DNA of 38,790 nucleotides from Ignavibacteria bacterium UBA2333 (GCA_002344895.1 DDUR01000100.1:1-38790), one strand, 5' to 3'. Counted from the stretch's first letter, positions 7,349 to 16,438 are shown. A program made the numbers and translations. The notes: a model not told the origin generated them from the letters alone.

Positions 7349-9331
7349 GTGTATCTGGTTCTTTGCAGAGTCATTCTCGCTGCTCTTTTTTGCTGCCTTT
7401 GTGTAGCAACGTCTGAGGCAAACGACACGATTAACATATCGCGAAGCGTTGTAGGTATACTGAACAGCGACAGCTGCATGGCGGGAACTGCTTGGTTACA
7501 ACTCGATGATGCAGAGCCCTTCCCTGCGGGAAGTCGGGTGCTCGTCTTGCAAATGAAGAGTGCTGACACAACGGCCTTAGTGCGTGGTTCTGACGGATAT
7601 CTTAAGCGTGAACCGAATGCCGTAGGAAACTGGATGGCCCTTACGGTGGCGGAACGTCGTGGTAACTCCGTGAGAGTGGCCGAACAGCTTGGCGACTACT
7701 TTGACGTAGACGGTACTATCCAGATCGTACGCATCGTTGCCGGTGGGAATGTAACGATTACCGGTAACCATATTGTTGGAATCTGGAATGGAAAAACTGG
7801 TGGTGTTGTGGCCTTGGAGGCGGAGGACACGCTCACGATTGATGCACCCATTATCGTTACAGGACGTGGATATCTTGGTGGGTTGAACTCATCGTTTGGA
7901 GACCGGTATTGTAGCGATTATGGTGAAACATCAACGTTTGAAACTGGACGACATGGAATGCCCGGTGAATCATTTGGACCACGAGAAACGGTAATGGCTG
8001 GCCGTCGAAATCGCGAAACCGGTGGCGGAGGTGGAGGATCATCTCGCGCTGGTGGAGGTGGAGGCGCGAATGCCGGATACGGAGGCAAGGGAGGGTGTAG
8101 TGAACGACGGTGTGACAATCCCACGCCGCAGAGTAATGGGGGAGTAGGAGGATATGCTGTTATTCAGGATCCGAACAGGGCTCGCCTGCTCATGGGGGGC
8201 GGGGGCGGTGGCGGACATCGTCTTTCACAACCAGGAAGTGCCGGTGGACGTGGAGGCGGAGTGATCTACGTCAAAGCTCGTGTACTGAACATGGCCCCAG
8301 CTGCCATACTCTTTGCAGGTGGCTCCAACAGTAACATCGTTATTGATGATGAAGGTGGAGGAGGTGGTGGTGCAGGCGGAACCGTATACCTCGATGTTGC
8401 CGCATATGCCAGTCGTTGTTCGGTTACCGTTCACGGTGGTGATGGTGTAGACACACGAGGAAACATCCGCGCAGGTGTTGGCGGAGGGGGCGGAGGGGGC
8501 TGGGTTCTCTCTCGACAATCGCTTGATTTCACTCGTGTTGATATTGACCGTCGGGCGGGTCGGACGGGAACTGAGCTTACAAACAACTCATTTGTCTGTG
8601 CTTCCGATGGTAGTGAAGGTGAATTACTTGAGAACGTGAACATCTTCAATGTTAACTGTCCCATAGATACGATTGACAACGATCCACCGGATACAACAGA
8701 CAACGATCCACCGGATACAACGGACAACGATCCACCAGACACAACGGACAACGCAGAGCCCTGTACATCACGTGCCGTCCTGAATGTAGAACAACCAGTG
8801 TACGGAGCAACAACAGCCATCACCATCACCATCCCCTTACGCCCTTCGCCCCTTAACCTTCCGCGTCCATGGTCGGCAAGACTGTCACTTCCTCGGTGGA
8901 TGCTAATTCGAACCGTAACTGGTGCAACGATAGACACAACGGCAGGAGACATTCTTCTCGTTGGTTCGTGGGACGGATCCGATCGGCTTCTGACGATGAA
9001 CGTGACACCATTACTCAATCCTGAGACAGAAGCGCAGATATCCGTATCGGATCTACGCTGGTCGGATACGTGTTTGATTGATAGCGTGCTCTCGGAGACG
9101 ATACGTATTGATCCGACCTGTGCCGGACTCCGACGAATGATAGCGTTTCGGGCTATGCCGTCAGTCGTAACATCAAACGGCGAGCTTCACATCTCAAACA
9201 TAACTGATGGCACAACTATAGAAGTTTATGACCTATCTGGTCGACTCCTCTACGCAGTTGAAAGCACATCAAACGAAGTTGTTGTGCGAGACCTTCCAGT
9301 GGGCCCTGTCTATGTACGTACGCGAAGGTGA
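7349..9331 (+). CDS. Large exported glycine-rich protein with T9SS-like C-terminal tail
   Basis: A 660-residue exported protein. The frame is open from a GTG at 7271, but the GTG at 7349 is preferred: AGCAGGAG (7336-7343) precedes it by 5 nt and it begins a clean signal peptide (MYLVLCRVILAALFCCLCVA). The N-terminal part contains strand-rich segments like those of beta-helix or LTD-type secreted proteins (GGNVTITGNHIVGIWNGKTG). Residues about 210-390 are extremely Gly-rich, with several runs of five to seven Gly. A 24-bp repeat encodes three DNDPPDTT units as a linker. The final ~40 residues (TIEVYDLSGRLLYAVEST, ending GPVYVRTRR) resemble a shortened type A sorting domain. It is probably surface-exposed or secreted. 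Specific function unknown. Confidence 0.85.
   Translation: MYLVLCRVILAALFCCLCVATSEANDTINISRSVVGILNSDSCMAGTAWLQLDDAEPFPAGSRVLVLQMKSADTTALVRGSDGYLKREPNAVGNWMALTVAERRGNSVRVAEQLGDYFDVDGTIQIVRIVAGGNVTITGNHIVGIWNGKTGGVVALEAEDTLTIDAPIIVTGRGYLGGLNSSFGDRYCSDYGETSTFETGRHGMPGESFGPRETVMAGRRNRETGGGGGGSSRAGGGGGANAGYGGKGGCSERRCDNPTPQSNGGVGGYAVIQDPNRARLLMGGGGGGGHRLSQPGSAGGRGGGVIYVKARVLNMAPAAILFAGGSNSNIVIDDEGGGGGGAGGTVYLDVAAYASRCSVTVHGGDGVDTRGNIRAGVGGGGGGGWVLSRQSLDFTRVDIDRRAGRTGTELTNNSFVCASDGSEGELLENVNIFNVNCPIDTIDNDPPDTTDNDPPDTTDNDPPDTTDNAEPCTSRAVLNVEQPVYGATTAITITIPLRPSPLNLPRPWSARLSLPRWMLIRTVTGATIDTTAGDILLVGSWDGSDRLLTMNVTPLLNPETEAQISVSDLRWSDTCLIDSVLSETIRIDPTCAGLRRMIAFRAMPSVVTSNGELHISNITDGTTIEVYDLSGRLLYAVESTSNEVVVRDLPVGPVYVRTRR
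8675..8752 (+). repeat. 24-bp coding repeat (DNDPPDTT x3)
   Basis: Three 24-bp units start at 8675, 8699 and 8723, with a partial fourth. They encode the Asp/Pro/Thr-rich linker between the glycine-rich region and the C-terminal domains of the exported protein. Units 1 and 2 differ at one base and unit 3 at two more, suggesting recent expansion and possible length variation between strains. Confidence 0.9.
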
Positions 9332-9335
9332 CGAT

Positions 9336-9773
9336 CTACGCACGTGATCTCAGATAAGAGTGGATCACATAAATGCACGTATCCTCGATGTACGAGATAC
9401 CTGCATCAGCGCAGCGTTGTGCGCCATACGTACTGGTGATTCCCTGCTGTAACCAGATACATGAAATGTCGCCGCGCTGTTGATGGCGAATGATGGCAGC
9501 TTCGATAATCGCATCTGTGTCTGCCGATGGACGAAAGACATTCAGGATATCAATTGGCATGTCGACGTCATCAAGAGACGGAACAACACGCAATCCGCCA
9601 ACCTGTGGTGTCGCAAACGGATTCACACCAACGACGGAGTATCCCTTCGTCGCCAAGAACAATGGAATGTCGTGTGAAGGCTTACCGGGATTACGCGAGA
9701 GGCCGACTACTGCAATATTCCGAGCGCTACCCAGGATCTGGATTGCCGTTTCAAGTGAAGTTGATGTGCTCAT
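9336..9773 (-). CDS. CoA-binding domain protein (CoA_binding_2 family)
   Basis: A 145-residue cytoplasmic protein with a Rossmann-type CoA-binding fold like that of succinyl-CoA synthetase alpha. The N-terminal nucleotide loop is AVVGLSRNPGKPSHDI, followed by GYSVVGVNP and the conserved DILNVFRPS and CIWLQQG segments. The C-terminus ends EDTCIYVIHSY, as in the YccU-like family (D.C....H). Length is normal for this stand-alone family, whose physiological role is poorly defined. It converges with the glycine-rich gene with only 4 bp between stop codons. No Shine-Dalgarno is visible at the ATG. Confidence 0.9.
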   Translation of the reverse strand: MSTSTSLETAIQILGSARNIAVVGLSRNPGKPSHDIPLFLATKGYSVVGVNPFATPQVGGLRVVPSLDDVDMPIDILNVFRPSADTDAIIEAAIIRHQQRGDISCIWLQQGITSTYGAQRCADAGISYIEDTCIYVIHSYLRSRA

Positions 9774-9865
9774 CGGATATGGTACGAATGGCGCACTGTG
9801 ATAGTGTCTATGATGAATACGGTAGCAAAGTAACGGATGGAGAACACGCCCTGCCTACAACGACA

Positions 9866-9900
9866 AAACCCCTCGTAAGTGCTAGACCTACAAGGGGTTT
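9866..9900 (-). terminator. Terminator downstream of tRNA-Phe
   Basis: On the minus strand the arms aaacccct and aggggttt (9893-9900 and 9866-9873 in plus coordinates) extend inward through a T-G wobble into gtaggt/acttac. This gives a stem of about 15 bp around a 5-nt loop. It lies 13 bp past the tRNA 3' end. The T-run after the stem is short. Confidence 0.75.
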
Positions 9901-9913
9901 GGAGTCTTTTGTG

Positions 9914-9986
9914 TGGTCAGGGAGGGAGTTGAACCCCCGACACATGGATTTTCAGTCCATTGCTCTACCAACTGAGCTACCTGACC
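9914..9986 (-). tRNA. tRNA-Phe (GAA)
   Basis: The minus strand folds into a complete 73-nt cloverleaf. The acceptor GGTCAGG pairs with CCTGACC; the D-arm is GCTCAGTTGGTAGAGC, the anticodon loop CTGAAAA carries GAA, and the T-loop is GGTTCGACTCC. The discriminator base is A, and CCA is not encoded in the DNA. It has its own likely promoter and terminator. Confidence 0.97.
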
Positions 9987-10001
9987 GCATTTGGGACTGC
10001 G

Positions 10002-10029
10002 AAGATAGGGATTTTCTGGAAAGGGGCAA
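10002..10029 (-). promoter_or_regulatory. Likely tRNA-Phe promoter
   Basis: On the minus strand TTGCCC (plus 10024-10029) and TATCTT (plus 10002-10007) are separated by 16 bp and lie 15 bp before the tRNA 5' end. Each hexamer matches the sigma-70 consensus at four of six positions. The -35 lies inside the aaggggcaaaagggg motif. Confidence 0.45.
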
Positions 10030-10175
10030 AAGGGGACATACGTGAACGAGGAAGGCTTTGAAGGCGCGCGTAGCCTCATCAGGTGAGAAACTGCACATGT
10101 AACTTCCATAGTACTCCTATGTCAGTACACCAATGCGGTGATGCCGTAAAGATCGAACTATGTACGGGGTATAAC

Positions 10176-12668
10176 ATGTCACATTCAACCGCCTTTGTAT
10201 GTACGCTGGCCATTCTGCTAACGCTTGCCTTTCCTTCGGCGTCAGCACAAACGTTCACACAGCTTGCAGATTATGTGGTCGACAGTGGCTGGGTAGCGGA
10301 GGGAATTTCTGGTGATGTATCAACCGGTGTCCTTCGACGCGGTGATACAATTGTTCGGTTTGATGCTATCAGTGGTGTACATCGGGATACTATCATTTTG
10401 CCAGGGCTTATGAATCTCATCTACATCGGTACCAGTCTCTATGCCATTACTGACGAAGCTATTGACAGTAAGGACTACTACGTTGTGCGTCGTTGTCTAG
10501 AAAGCACGAATGTATTTACTCCGACTACAATACGTTGGCCTCATTTCGAAGGAGGAGGTTATCCATATCACACCCGTTTTCCAAAATTTGTCGTCAGCAC
10601 AAGTTCGAGACTCATGTACGTCTACATACAACATGGCATTCACTATGGAGGTCGCCCATCAAATGATAGAGGATACTTTGAGTTAGCCGTCTACGACATA
10701 GATCAAGAGAAAATAATCGACTCACTATTCTCAGTTACTGACAGGATTCAATTCTCAGCAAACGGAGAAGAAGTTGCAGTGTCAAGGTACGGTTCAGATG
10801 AAGTCGAGAGTAAACTTATCTACGCTTCGTATGAGAATGGTGAAAGAACTCAATTGTATGTGAACACCGATAGGCCATATGCTCGACCTGTAGGGACCTA
10901 TCGTCATGTGTTGCGTGGAGACACACTGTTAGCTCTCGATTCACTGAAGACGATTTCCACACATCCTGCCCTTCGCGGGTCCGTACAACACCTTGCCGGT
11001 AAGGGAAACATGTGGGTCAAATCCGGTGGAAATGACGACACTCTCTACTGCTACAACCTCTTTACAAATCACCGTGTGAATATTGATACCGTGTTAGACA
11101 GTAGAAACTCAAGCTACAGATTCCTTCCTTTTCCAGATCAACAGAAGTTCGCCGTGATCTATGGTGGTGTACGAGTGACCATTCACTCGTGGATGGACAT
11201 GCTGGATAACGACACTACGATTCTTACTACTCCTTACTATCGTCGATATCAGTATGATACGGTATCGCTGCGTGTGATTACGACTCTTCGGACTGATTCG
11301 GCTAGTTATGAGTGGTATATCGGCGATACTCTGTACGCAACAACATCAGATCCGCTCGTGATAGTTCGGCCACGAACAGTCGGCGAGTTTCGAGTTCAGG
11401 TACGGATACTTGCGGTGAGTGGTAAAGTACTTTCAGAAACACAGCTTGACTCGACGTTTACTGTGGAACAGAAGAAAGGAACAACTGTAATAGGACATAT
11501 TGACGGTTGGGACCCACTCGGAATGGAGATTACTGCTGACGGTTCCAAGATGGTACTGAAGACGTATGGATCTGACTATGAGTACTCGATGGAAACAGGT
11601 TCAATACCGTGGATCATAGCACCAACTCATACGCGTAAACCAAAATATGTTTCATATCACGATCAACATGGCGGCCACATCACTGCTTCATATAATCGGC
11701 CGACGAATGTGTTCGACTTTGAGTTGGCCTGCCATCGACGTCACCCCGTGACACTCGAAGCAACGGATTCTACAACTCTTATCGACATCGATATGGGTCG
11801 CGTTGGAGTTCATAACCCTGTGTTTACTGAGAGATATACAACCTTGCTTGTTGATCAAGTATTCCGTGATACGTTGGTGGTAATGCGCAAGAGGTCATAC
11901 TACAATCTCACGTATGGTTGGAGATCCGATGCGTTTCATATCTCAGACGCCAATGGATTTCTCAAACACTCCCCCAAGGTTGGTGGGTCTCATATCCGTA
12001 ACTCACTGTTCCCATATGACATCCATAGTGGATTGCTCACGTGCATTGTAGACAATGATAGGATAACCCTATATCAGCTACATGATGGAACAGTCCGTCC
12101 GCGAATTAGCAATGGTGAACGGAGGTTTACGGCTGTACATATCCTTGATACAAACACAATTATCACAAATGCTGGGGTGTACAAATGGGATACAGTCTGG
12201 ACAAAGACTGATAGTCTTCCATTTACTGACATTCTAGGTTTCGTGAGGATTCCAAAATCAAGATCATTCTTCATCCTCAGAGAATCTGCTGATACGGCAT
12301 GTGTTCTATACTCTTACGATGGTACCCACCAAATGGAGTTTGTTGGCTCTACAATTGGTTCAGTACGCACCTTCTATTATGATCGTGAAAGGCAACGTAT
12401 CTATGTGCTCGATGACCATAATGTTCTCCATCTGTGGAATCTGATTGGTCTACCGGTATATGCTGTTGATCGACCAATAGATACACAGGATGATAGTACT
12501 GACATCGGCATCGTCCAGCGTATCGAGTGTTATGATCTGATGGGAAGATTGCTCCAGCGCGTTAACGGATCCGCTGATAATCACTCCAACTGTAGGGGAC
12601 TACCGCATATAGTGATACATTATGGCGAGCATGGAATGAAGCGTGGCCAAATTATTGTCGGAGACTAG
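10176..12668 (+). CDS. Large exported protein with propeller-like body and C-terminal sorting-like tail
   Basis: An 830-residue exported protein. The frame opens at 10083, but ATG 10176 starts a proper signal peptide (MSHSTAFVCTLAILLTLAFP, then SASAQ). The body is strand-rich and repetitive, like a beta-propeller. A PKD-like segment lies near residues 380-440 (SYEWYIGDTLYATTSDPLVI), where a question about argument order would otherwise expect an Ig fold. The C-terminus has VQRIECYDLMGRLLQRV, the DxxGR strand of T9SS type A sorting domains, and ends GQIIVGD. It lacks the usual PNP motif. No catalytic motif was recognised. It follows the tRNA region and converges with the minus-strand gene at 12718. 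Confidence 0.8.
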   Translation: MSHSTAFVCTLAILLTLAFPSASAQTFTQLADYVVDSGWVAEGISGDVSTGVLRRGDTIVRFDAISGVHRDTIILPGLMNLIYIGTSLYAITDEAIDSKDYYVVRRCLESTNVFTPTTIRWPHFEGGGYPYHTRFPKFVVSTSSRLMYVYIQHGIHYGGRPSNDRGYFELAVYDIDQEKIIDSLFSVTDRIQFSANGEEVAVSRYGSDEVESKLIYASYENGERTQLYVNTDRPYARPVGTYRHVLRGDTLLALDSLKTISTHPALRGSVQHLAGKGNMWVKSGGNDDTLYCYNLFTNHRVNIDTVLDSRNSSYRFLPFPDQQKFAVIYGGVRVTIHSWMDMLDNDTTILTTPYYRRYQYDTVSLRVITTLRTDSASYEWYIGDTLYATTSDPLVIVRPRTVGEFRVQVRILAVSGKVLSETQLDSTFTVEQKKGTTVIGHIDGWDPLGMEITADGSKMVLKTYGSDYEYSMETGSIPWIIAPTHTRKPKYVSYHDQHGGHITASYNRPTNVFDFELACHRRHPVTLEATDSTTLIDIDMGRVGVHNPVFTERYTTLLVDQVFRDTLVVMRKRSYYNLTYGWRSDAFHISDANGFLKHSPKVGGSHIRNSLFPYDIHSGLLTCIVDNDRITLYQLHDGTVRPRISNGERRFTAVHILDTNTIITNAGVYKWDTVWTKTDSLPFTDILGFVRIPKSRSFFILRESADTACVLYSYDGTHQMEFVGSTIGSVRTFYYDRERQRIYVLDDHNVLHLWNLIGLPVYAVDRPIDTQDDSTDIGIVQRIECYDLMGRLLQRVNGSADNHSNCRGLPHIVIHYGEHGMKRGQIIVGD

Positions 12669-12717
12669 TGGCGTACTATCGGTGATCACCCAGTGTGAGA
12701 GACTCCAAAGAATCACA

Positions 12718-13839
12718 CTACCTTTTGCGCTCGACGTAGATCGAGGTGCGTGGTGATGTGGACGTTGTAATGTGTGTTGTGATCCGTTGATTCGTAAGCT
12801 CAGCAATCATGGAGGTAAGTTGTTCAGAGAGATGATTGGGAGCTGATTCGACACGTACGCGTGAGACGTATCGACCCTCCTTGACGATGTGATGGAGCAC
12901 GTTCTGTAACGCAGTTTCTGCTGATGGGCGATCCTCATAGATAGAGAAACTGAAGACTTCAACCGAATCACGGCGAGAGAGTGGTGATACATCTGATTCA
13001 CATACGTGTGCACGAATGTCAGTCGCATGTAACTCTAATTCGCTTACTGAGCCAACACACCGCGAAAAGGTTCGTGGTTGCGATGTTCTGCAGCATGTGA
13101 ATACGAGATTTGCTGCCGAGGTAGGCACGTAAAATGAGGTTGATAGATCAATTGCTGCTGCCGCAACGACATAGTCTCGACAGTCAAGAACGGAGACATA
13201 AACGAATGGTATGGATAGATGTTCATCGGATAGGATTACGTGCTGTATTACCTTTCGAGGAACTGCACGAAACTTGCGGACTGTATTATTCTGCAGACGA
13301 TAGAAAGTGACGATCGTGTCAAGATGGGTGAATCCGAACTCGTCCGCACCAGTGTTGATGCCAATTCCAATGTTGTTTTGTGGTATCCAGTTATACTTGT
13401 TGACTACTGCGAAATACTTCAGGTACGAATAATGTATGTCGATGCCACCGTACCCAGGAACATCGTTCGAGGCTGTATACATCGTATCCGAATTCTTCGA
13501 GTACGTAGAGTCGAATCGGTAGAACGTAACTCCATCAATCTCTAGTACTGCATAACGCTGGAGGTCAAACGTTTCTGGATGTGTCGACGAATTCGGAATC
13601 TCTTCAACATCCCACAATGGACAACAGACTTCCCATAGTTGAAGTTGTTCGTTAGCGTCACTTTGATGTACCGCTTCATTGGAAACGGCGGCTTGTATGT
13701 CGCGAACGATACTGTCACGATCGCTCTGAGTTTGTGCTGCAGACCATGCTTCGCGAAACACATGCAGTGTGTGGCGCTGTCGGTCACGATCAGGGGCATC
13801 TGCTAACAATACAGCCGAAAGAAATAGGAGTCCAATCAT
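12718..13839 (-). CDS. Exported protein of unknown function
   Basis: A 373-residue protein with a short N-terminal signal sequence (MIGLLFLSAVLLADAPD). I recognise no family. The middle is rich in aromatic residues and strands (YFAVVNKYNWIPQNNIGIGI), and several cysteines are spread through the mature part. The C-terminus has an amphipathic region (LTSMIAELTNQRITTHITTS) and a basic end (YVERKR). There is no evident C-terminal sorting domain, unlike its neighbours. It is separated from the oxidoreductase gene by 49 bp, and a shared transcript is possible. Confidence 0.7.
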   Translation of the reverse strand: MIGLLFLSAVLLADAPDRDRQRHTLHVFREAWSAAQTQSDRDSIVRDIQAAVSNEAVHQSDANEQLQLWEVCCPLWDVEEIPNSSTHPETFDLQRYAVLEIDGVTFYRFDSTYSKNSDTMYTASNDVPGYGGIDIHYSYLKYFAVVNKYNWIPQNNIGIGINTGADEFGFTHLDTIVTFYRLQNNTVRKFRAVPRKVIQHVILSDEHLSIPFVYVSVLDCRDYVVAAAAIDLSTSFYVPTSAANLVFTCCRTSQPRTFSRCVGSVSELELHATDIRAHVCESDVSPLSRRDSVEVFSFSIYEDRPSAETALQNVLHHIVKEGRYVSRVRVESAPNHLSEQLTSMIAELTNQRITTHITTSTSPRTSIYVERKR

Positions 13840-13888
13840 GACCGAAGTTACGCAAGCAGCGTATGTAGAAACTTCACGTTTTGCTACA

Positions 13889-14860
13889 TCATATCGTCAC
13901 GACGATCTTGCCCCTTGTTCGGCCCCTTTCCACAAATGCTATCGCTTGCGGCGTTTCATCGAAGGGGTAGACTCGTTCGATGTAGGGCTTAACTGCACCG
14001 ATTGAAAGTAGCTCTGCGATACGCTGAAGATCGGTAGCATTGGCGCGGGCCATAAAGATCTTGACGGACCTTCCGTTCTTACGAGAGCGGAGTGGACCTA
14101 GTAGCATCGTGCGCATCAAGAGAGCATCTCCACCCCCGACAAATACATACGTGCCATTTGGAGTAAGGCTATTCCAGACTTGTGAGAATGGTCGATAGGC
14201 AGCTGCGTCGAAGATGACATCATAACGACCGTGATTCTGGCCGAAGTCTTCACGAGTATAGTCGATGACGTCATCAGCTCCGAGAGAAGTCACAAAGTCA
14301 ACATTCCGCGTGCTACATACACCGGTGACGCGTGCACCCATGTGTTTGGCAATCTGCACGGCAAATGAGCCTACACCACCTGAGGCACCGTTAATGAGTA
14401 CATGTTGTCCAGGACGAAGTCCGGCTGTATCTCGCAGACCCTGAAGGGCAGCAAGTCCAGCTCCTGGTGAAGCGGCTGCCTCTTCGAAGGTAACATTTTC
14501 AGGTTTCACTGAGATAACGTCTTCAGAAGCTCGGACGTGTTCTGCGAAGGCCCCAAGTCCAACAAGAGACACATCACCAAACACAGCATCTCCGGGTTGT
14601 ACTGTGGTAACGTTTGGTCCGACTTTTTCAACAACACCTGAAAAGTCGTTTCCTGGCACTGTGTACTTTGGACGAAACAGTCCGAAGGCAAATCGTAGAG
14701 GAAATGGTGTACCACGAACGACATGCCAGTCACCTGCACCTATGGAGCATGCATGAACACGAATCAGAATATCGGCTGGACCAAGCGACGGTGTGTCAAT
14801 GGATCCTGTATGTAAAACAGTCGTGGGATTACCATACGCTTTGTGTATGATGGCCTTCAT
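13889..14860 (-). CDS. NAD(P)-dependent MDR oxidoreductase (quinone reductase-like)
   Basis: A 323-residue medium-chain dehydrogenase/reductase, probably an NADPH-dependent alkenal or quinone reductase in the cytoplasm. The N-terminal GroES-like domain has PGNDFSGVVEKVGPNVTTVQ and PGDAVFG. The Rossmann domain contains NGASGGVGSFAVQIAKHMGA (the family's GxxGGVG motif), followed by VCSTRNVDFVTSLGADDVID. Zinc-binding cysteines are absent, fitting the zinc-free quinone-oxidoreductase branch. The C-terminus ends FVERGRTRGKIVVTI, as is usual. It lies 74 bp downstream of the GNAT gene on the same strand, so it may belong to the MarR-linked operon. The true substrate is unknown. Confidence 0.93.
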   Translation of the reverse strand: MKAIIHKAYGNPTTVLHTGSIDTPSLGPADILIRVHACSIGAGDWHVVRGTPFPLRFAFGLFRPKYTVPGNDFSGVVEKVGPNVTTVQPGDAVFGDVSLVGLGAFAEHVRASEDVISVKPENVTFEEAAASPGAGLAALQGLRDTAGLRPGQHVLINGASGGVGSFAVQIAKHMGARVTGVCSTRNVDFVTSLGADDVIDYTREDFGQNHGRYDVIFDAAAYRPFSQVWNSLTPNGTYVFVGGGDALLMRTMLLGPLRSRKNGRSVKIFMARANATDLQRIAELLSIGAVKPYIERVYPFDETPQAIAFVERGRTRGKIVVTI

Positions 14861-14934
14861 GGAGAGAACCGAATGTGTGGTTAAGGTTCAGCGAGCAGGC
14901 CTTTACGGTCAAGACAACGTCGTGTTACAGTCGT

Positions 14935-15480
14935 TTAAATAGGTTGTTGAATAGTCGGCCATTCGTTTGCCGAGATCGAATAGATACGATGTGGTTGTGC
15001 TAATTCACCGGGAAAGTGTTTGGACACTGTTTCAATGTACCTGGCACCGATGCGCTCGATTGCGCGCTGTGAGCGAACGTTACGCTCACCGATCTCAAAG
15101 CGGACTTCAGAAAACTCCGTGAGCGCATGCGAGATCATGATGTATTTGACGTCTGCATTGTAACGGCCACCCCAGAACTCACGTGCCAGAAACGTGTAAC
15201 CGATCTTTACGAAGGAACGATCTGCTTGCTCGTCGTAGAATCTCGACGAACCGATAACCTTTCCACTGGCTGTTTCATACACCATGTACGCACCTGCAGA
15301 TCGAATGGCTTCTTCAAAGAATCGTTCAAAAACTTCTCTTTGATAGCGTGTTGGTTCAGGATGTTGTTCCCAAATCAGCTGATCTGATGCCACTTCAAAC
15401 AGCGCGGTAACGTCGTCCGGCTGAAGAGGCTTCGCATGGACGATGTTACCGCGTAACGGTGTATGTGGCAGAATTATCAT
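14935..15480 (-). CDS. GNAT acetyltransferase (RimJ/RimL-like)
   Basis: A 181-residue acetyltransferase that transfers acetyl from acetyl-CoA to an N-terminal or small-molecule amine. Family features are the N-terminal LRGNIVHAKPLQPDDVTALF, the central GSSRFYDEQADRSFVKIGYT, and the C-terminal IGERNVRSQRAIERIGA, the RimJ/RimL acetyl-CoA contact motif. Length is usual. The start overlaps the DUF6069-like gene stop by ATGA, indicating coupled translation. The acceptor substrate cannot be inferred. Confidence 0.92.
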   Translation of the reverse strand: MIILPHTPLRGNIVHAKPLQPDDVTALFEVASDQLIWEQHPEPTRYQREVFERFFEEAIRSAGAYMVYETASGKVIGSSRFYDEQADRSFVKIGYTFLAREFWGGRYNADVKYIMISHALTEFSEVRFEIGERNVRSQRAIERIGARYIETVSKHFPGELAQPHRIYSISANEWPTIQQPI

Positions 15481-15890
15481 GTCGTCTTGGGAAGGCCAAC
15501 ATACATACCAACGATGGCAACGACGTGCATCAATTCCAAGGTGATAACCATACCAACCGGTGCTCCAGGAATGGAGAGGGGAGGAAAGAGTGTGGCAACT
15601 CCGAGGACAATCAAGGTAACACGGAACGCTCGAGCTGAAGAGGCAGGAGAGAATCGTGAGAGTAACGTATAGAGAATGGTTCCTGCGAGCGTCCCCACGA
15701 TTGACGAGAGGATCACCGGGACAACCGTGAGGGGTTCATTGGGTCCAGGTAACAGTACGGTCTCCGGGAGAAGGCCCGCGGCTGAACCTAAAAAGAAGAG
15801 GACAACATTAATCACCGCGGATATCGCTGCGACCTTGAGGCCACGAAGGAAAATTGAGCCAAAGGATTCAGAGGGAGTTGAGGTAGACAT
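15477..15890 (-). CDS. Small four-helix membrane protein (DUF6069-like)
   Basis: A 137-residue inner-membrane protein with four predicted membrane segments near residues 15-38 (VAAISAVINVVLFFLGSAAG), 55-78 (VVPVILSSIVGTLAGTILYT), 88-106 and 112-132. The order and the conserved VPVILSSIVGTLAG segment fit my recollection of DUF6069. No catalytic residues are apparent. It is the first gene of a minus-strand unit with the GNAT gene (ATGA overlap) and diverges from marR across 52 bp. Confidence 0.8.
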   Translation of the reverse strand: MSTSTPSESFGSIFLRGLKVAAISAVINVVLFFLGSAAGLLPETVLLPGPNEPLTVVPVILSSIVGTLAGTILYTLLSRFSPASSARAFRVTLIVLGVATLFPPLSIPGAPVGMVITLELMHVVAIVGMYVGLPKTT

Positions 15891-15923
15891 GGGATTCGTC
15901 CGTAGTTTGTGATGGGTCGCAAG

Positions 15924-15942
15924 TTAACATTCAACCAGTTAA
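15924..15942. promoter_or_regulatory. Candidate MarR operator (TTAAC-N9-GTTAA)
   Basis: A 19-bp inverted repeat lies in the 52-bp divergent region and ends directly before the marR start codon. Its size and position suit autorepression by a MarR dimer. The core is AT-rich and short, so this is inference. Confidence 0.4.
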
Positions 15943-16413
15943 ATGTCAAGCAGTAAACAATCAGCTCCTTCACTACCTCAGATATCTGCCGATCTAGTCG
16001 GCAAGATGCTTAAGGTAACCGCCCTTTTTAATCGATGGGTACAGTCGTGTATCCGGCCGGATGGTCTCGCGCCCGCGAGAATGCAGTTGATGCATGCCAT
16101 AATTACACATCCCGGTACGACGATGTCGGATCTGAAAGAGCGCAGGGGGACGTCGGCCGCAAACATTTCGAAGTTGATCGATGGTCTGGTGGACGACGGA
16201 CTTCTACAACGTCAGCCAGACCCTGAAGATCGTCGGGTCGTGCGCCTATATGCCACCATTAATGGGACAAACCTCGTTGCTGAGGAGTGGGAGACATTTC
16301 AGCGTGAGATCTCAACAATCTTTGAACGAATGGCTCTTGAAGATCAAAAAGCACTTCAACAAGGTGTTAATGAACTCCTTCGTGCCTTCGGAGATGATGG
16401 ATCAACATGTTAA
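15943..16413 (+). CDS. MarR-family transcriptional regulator
   Basis: A 156-residue winged-helix regulator. The DNA-binding part is RMQLMHAIITHPGTTMSDLK followed by TSAANISKLIDGLVDDGLLQ. The wing carries the family's signature DPEDRRVVRLYAT. Helices at both ends provide the dimer interface. It diverges from the DUF6069-GNAT unit across a short region with a 19-bp inverted repeat, so it probably represses itself and that unit. A DinB-like gene follows 25 bp downstream. There is no obvious ligand-sensing cysteine in the DNA-binding core. Confidence 0.95.
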   Translation: MSSSKQSAPSLPQISADLVGKMLKVTALFNRWVQSCIRPDGLAPARMQLMHAIITHPGTTMSDLKERRGTSAANISKLIDGLVDDGLLQRQPDPEDRRVVRLYATINGTNLVAEEWETFQREISTIFERMALEDQKALQQGVNELLRAFGDDGSTC

Positions 16414-16438
16414 TGATTTGTTCTTGGGGTGAAAGTCG

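Noticed and set aside
7204..7416. Open frame starting inside the G-rich array (70 codons)
   Set aside because: The sequence is the repeat translated (GEDGGRWG), then runs in the wrong frame over the signal peptide of the glycine-rich gene.
8431..9018. 195-codon antisense frame under the glycine-rich gene
   Set aside because: It is the complement of repeats and a GC-rich coding stretch; the plus frame has a signal peptide and a sorting tail.
9774..9865. Possible small gene or RNA upstream of the CoA-binding gene
   Set aside because: No Shine-Dalgarno, no coding bias, and no structure beyond the terminator at 9866.
12692..12719. Inverted repeat AGTGTGA/TCACACT as a terminator between convergent genes
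   Set aside because: The stem is 7 bp with a long loop and no T-run on either strand.
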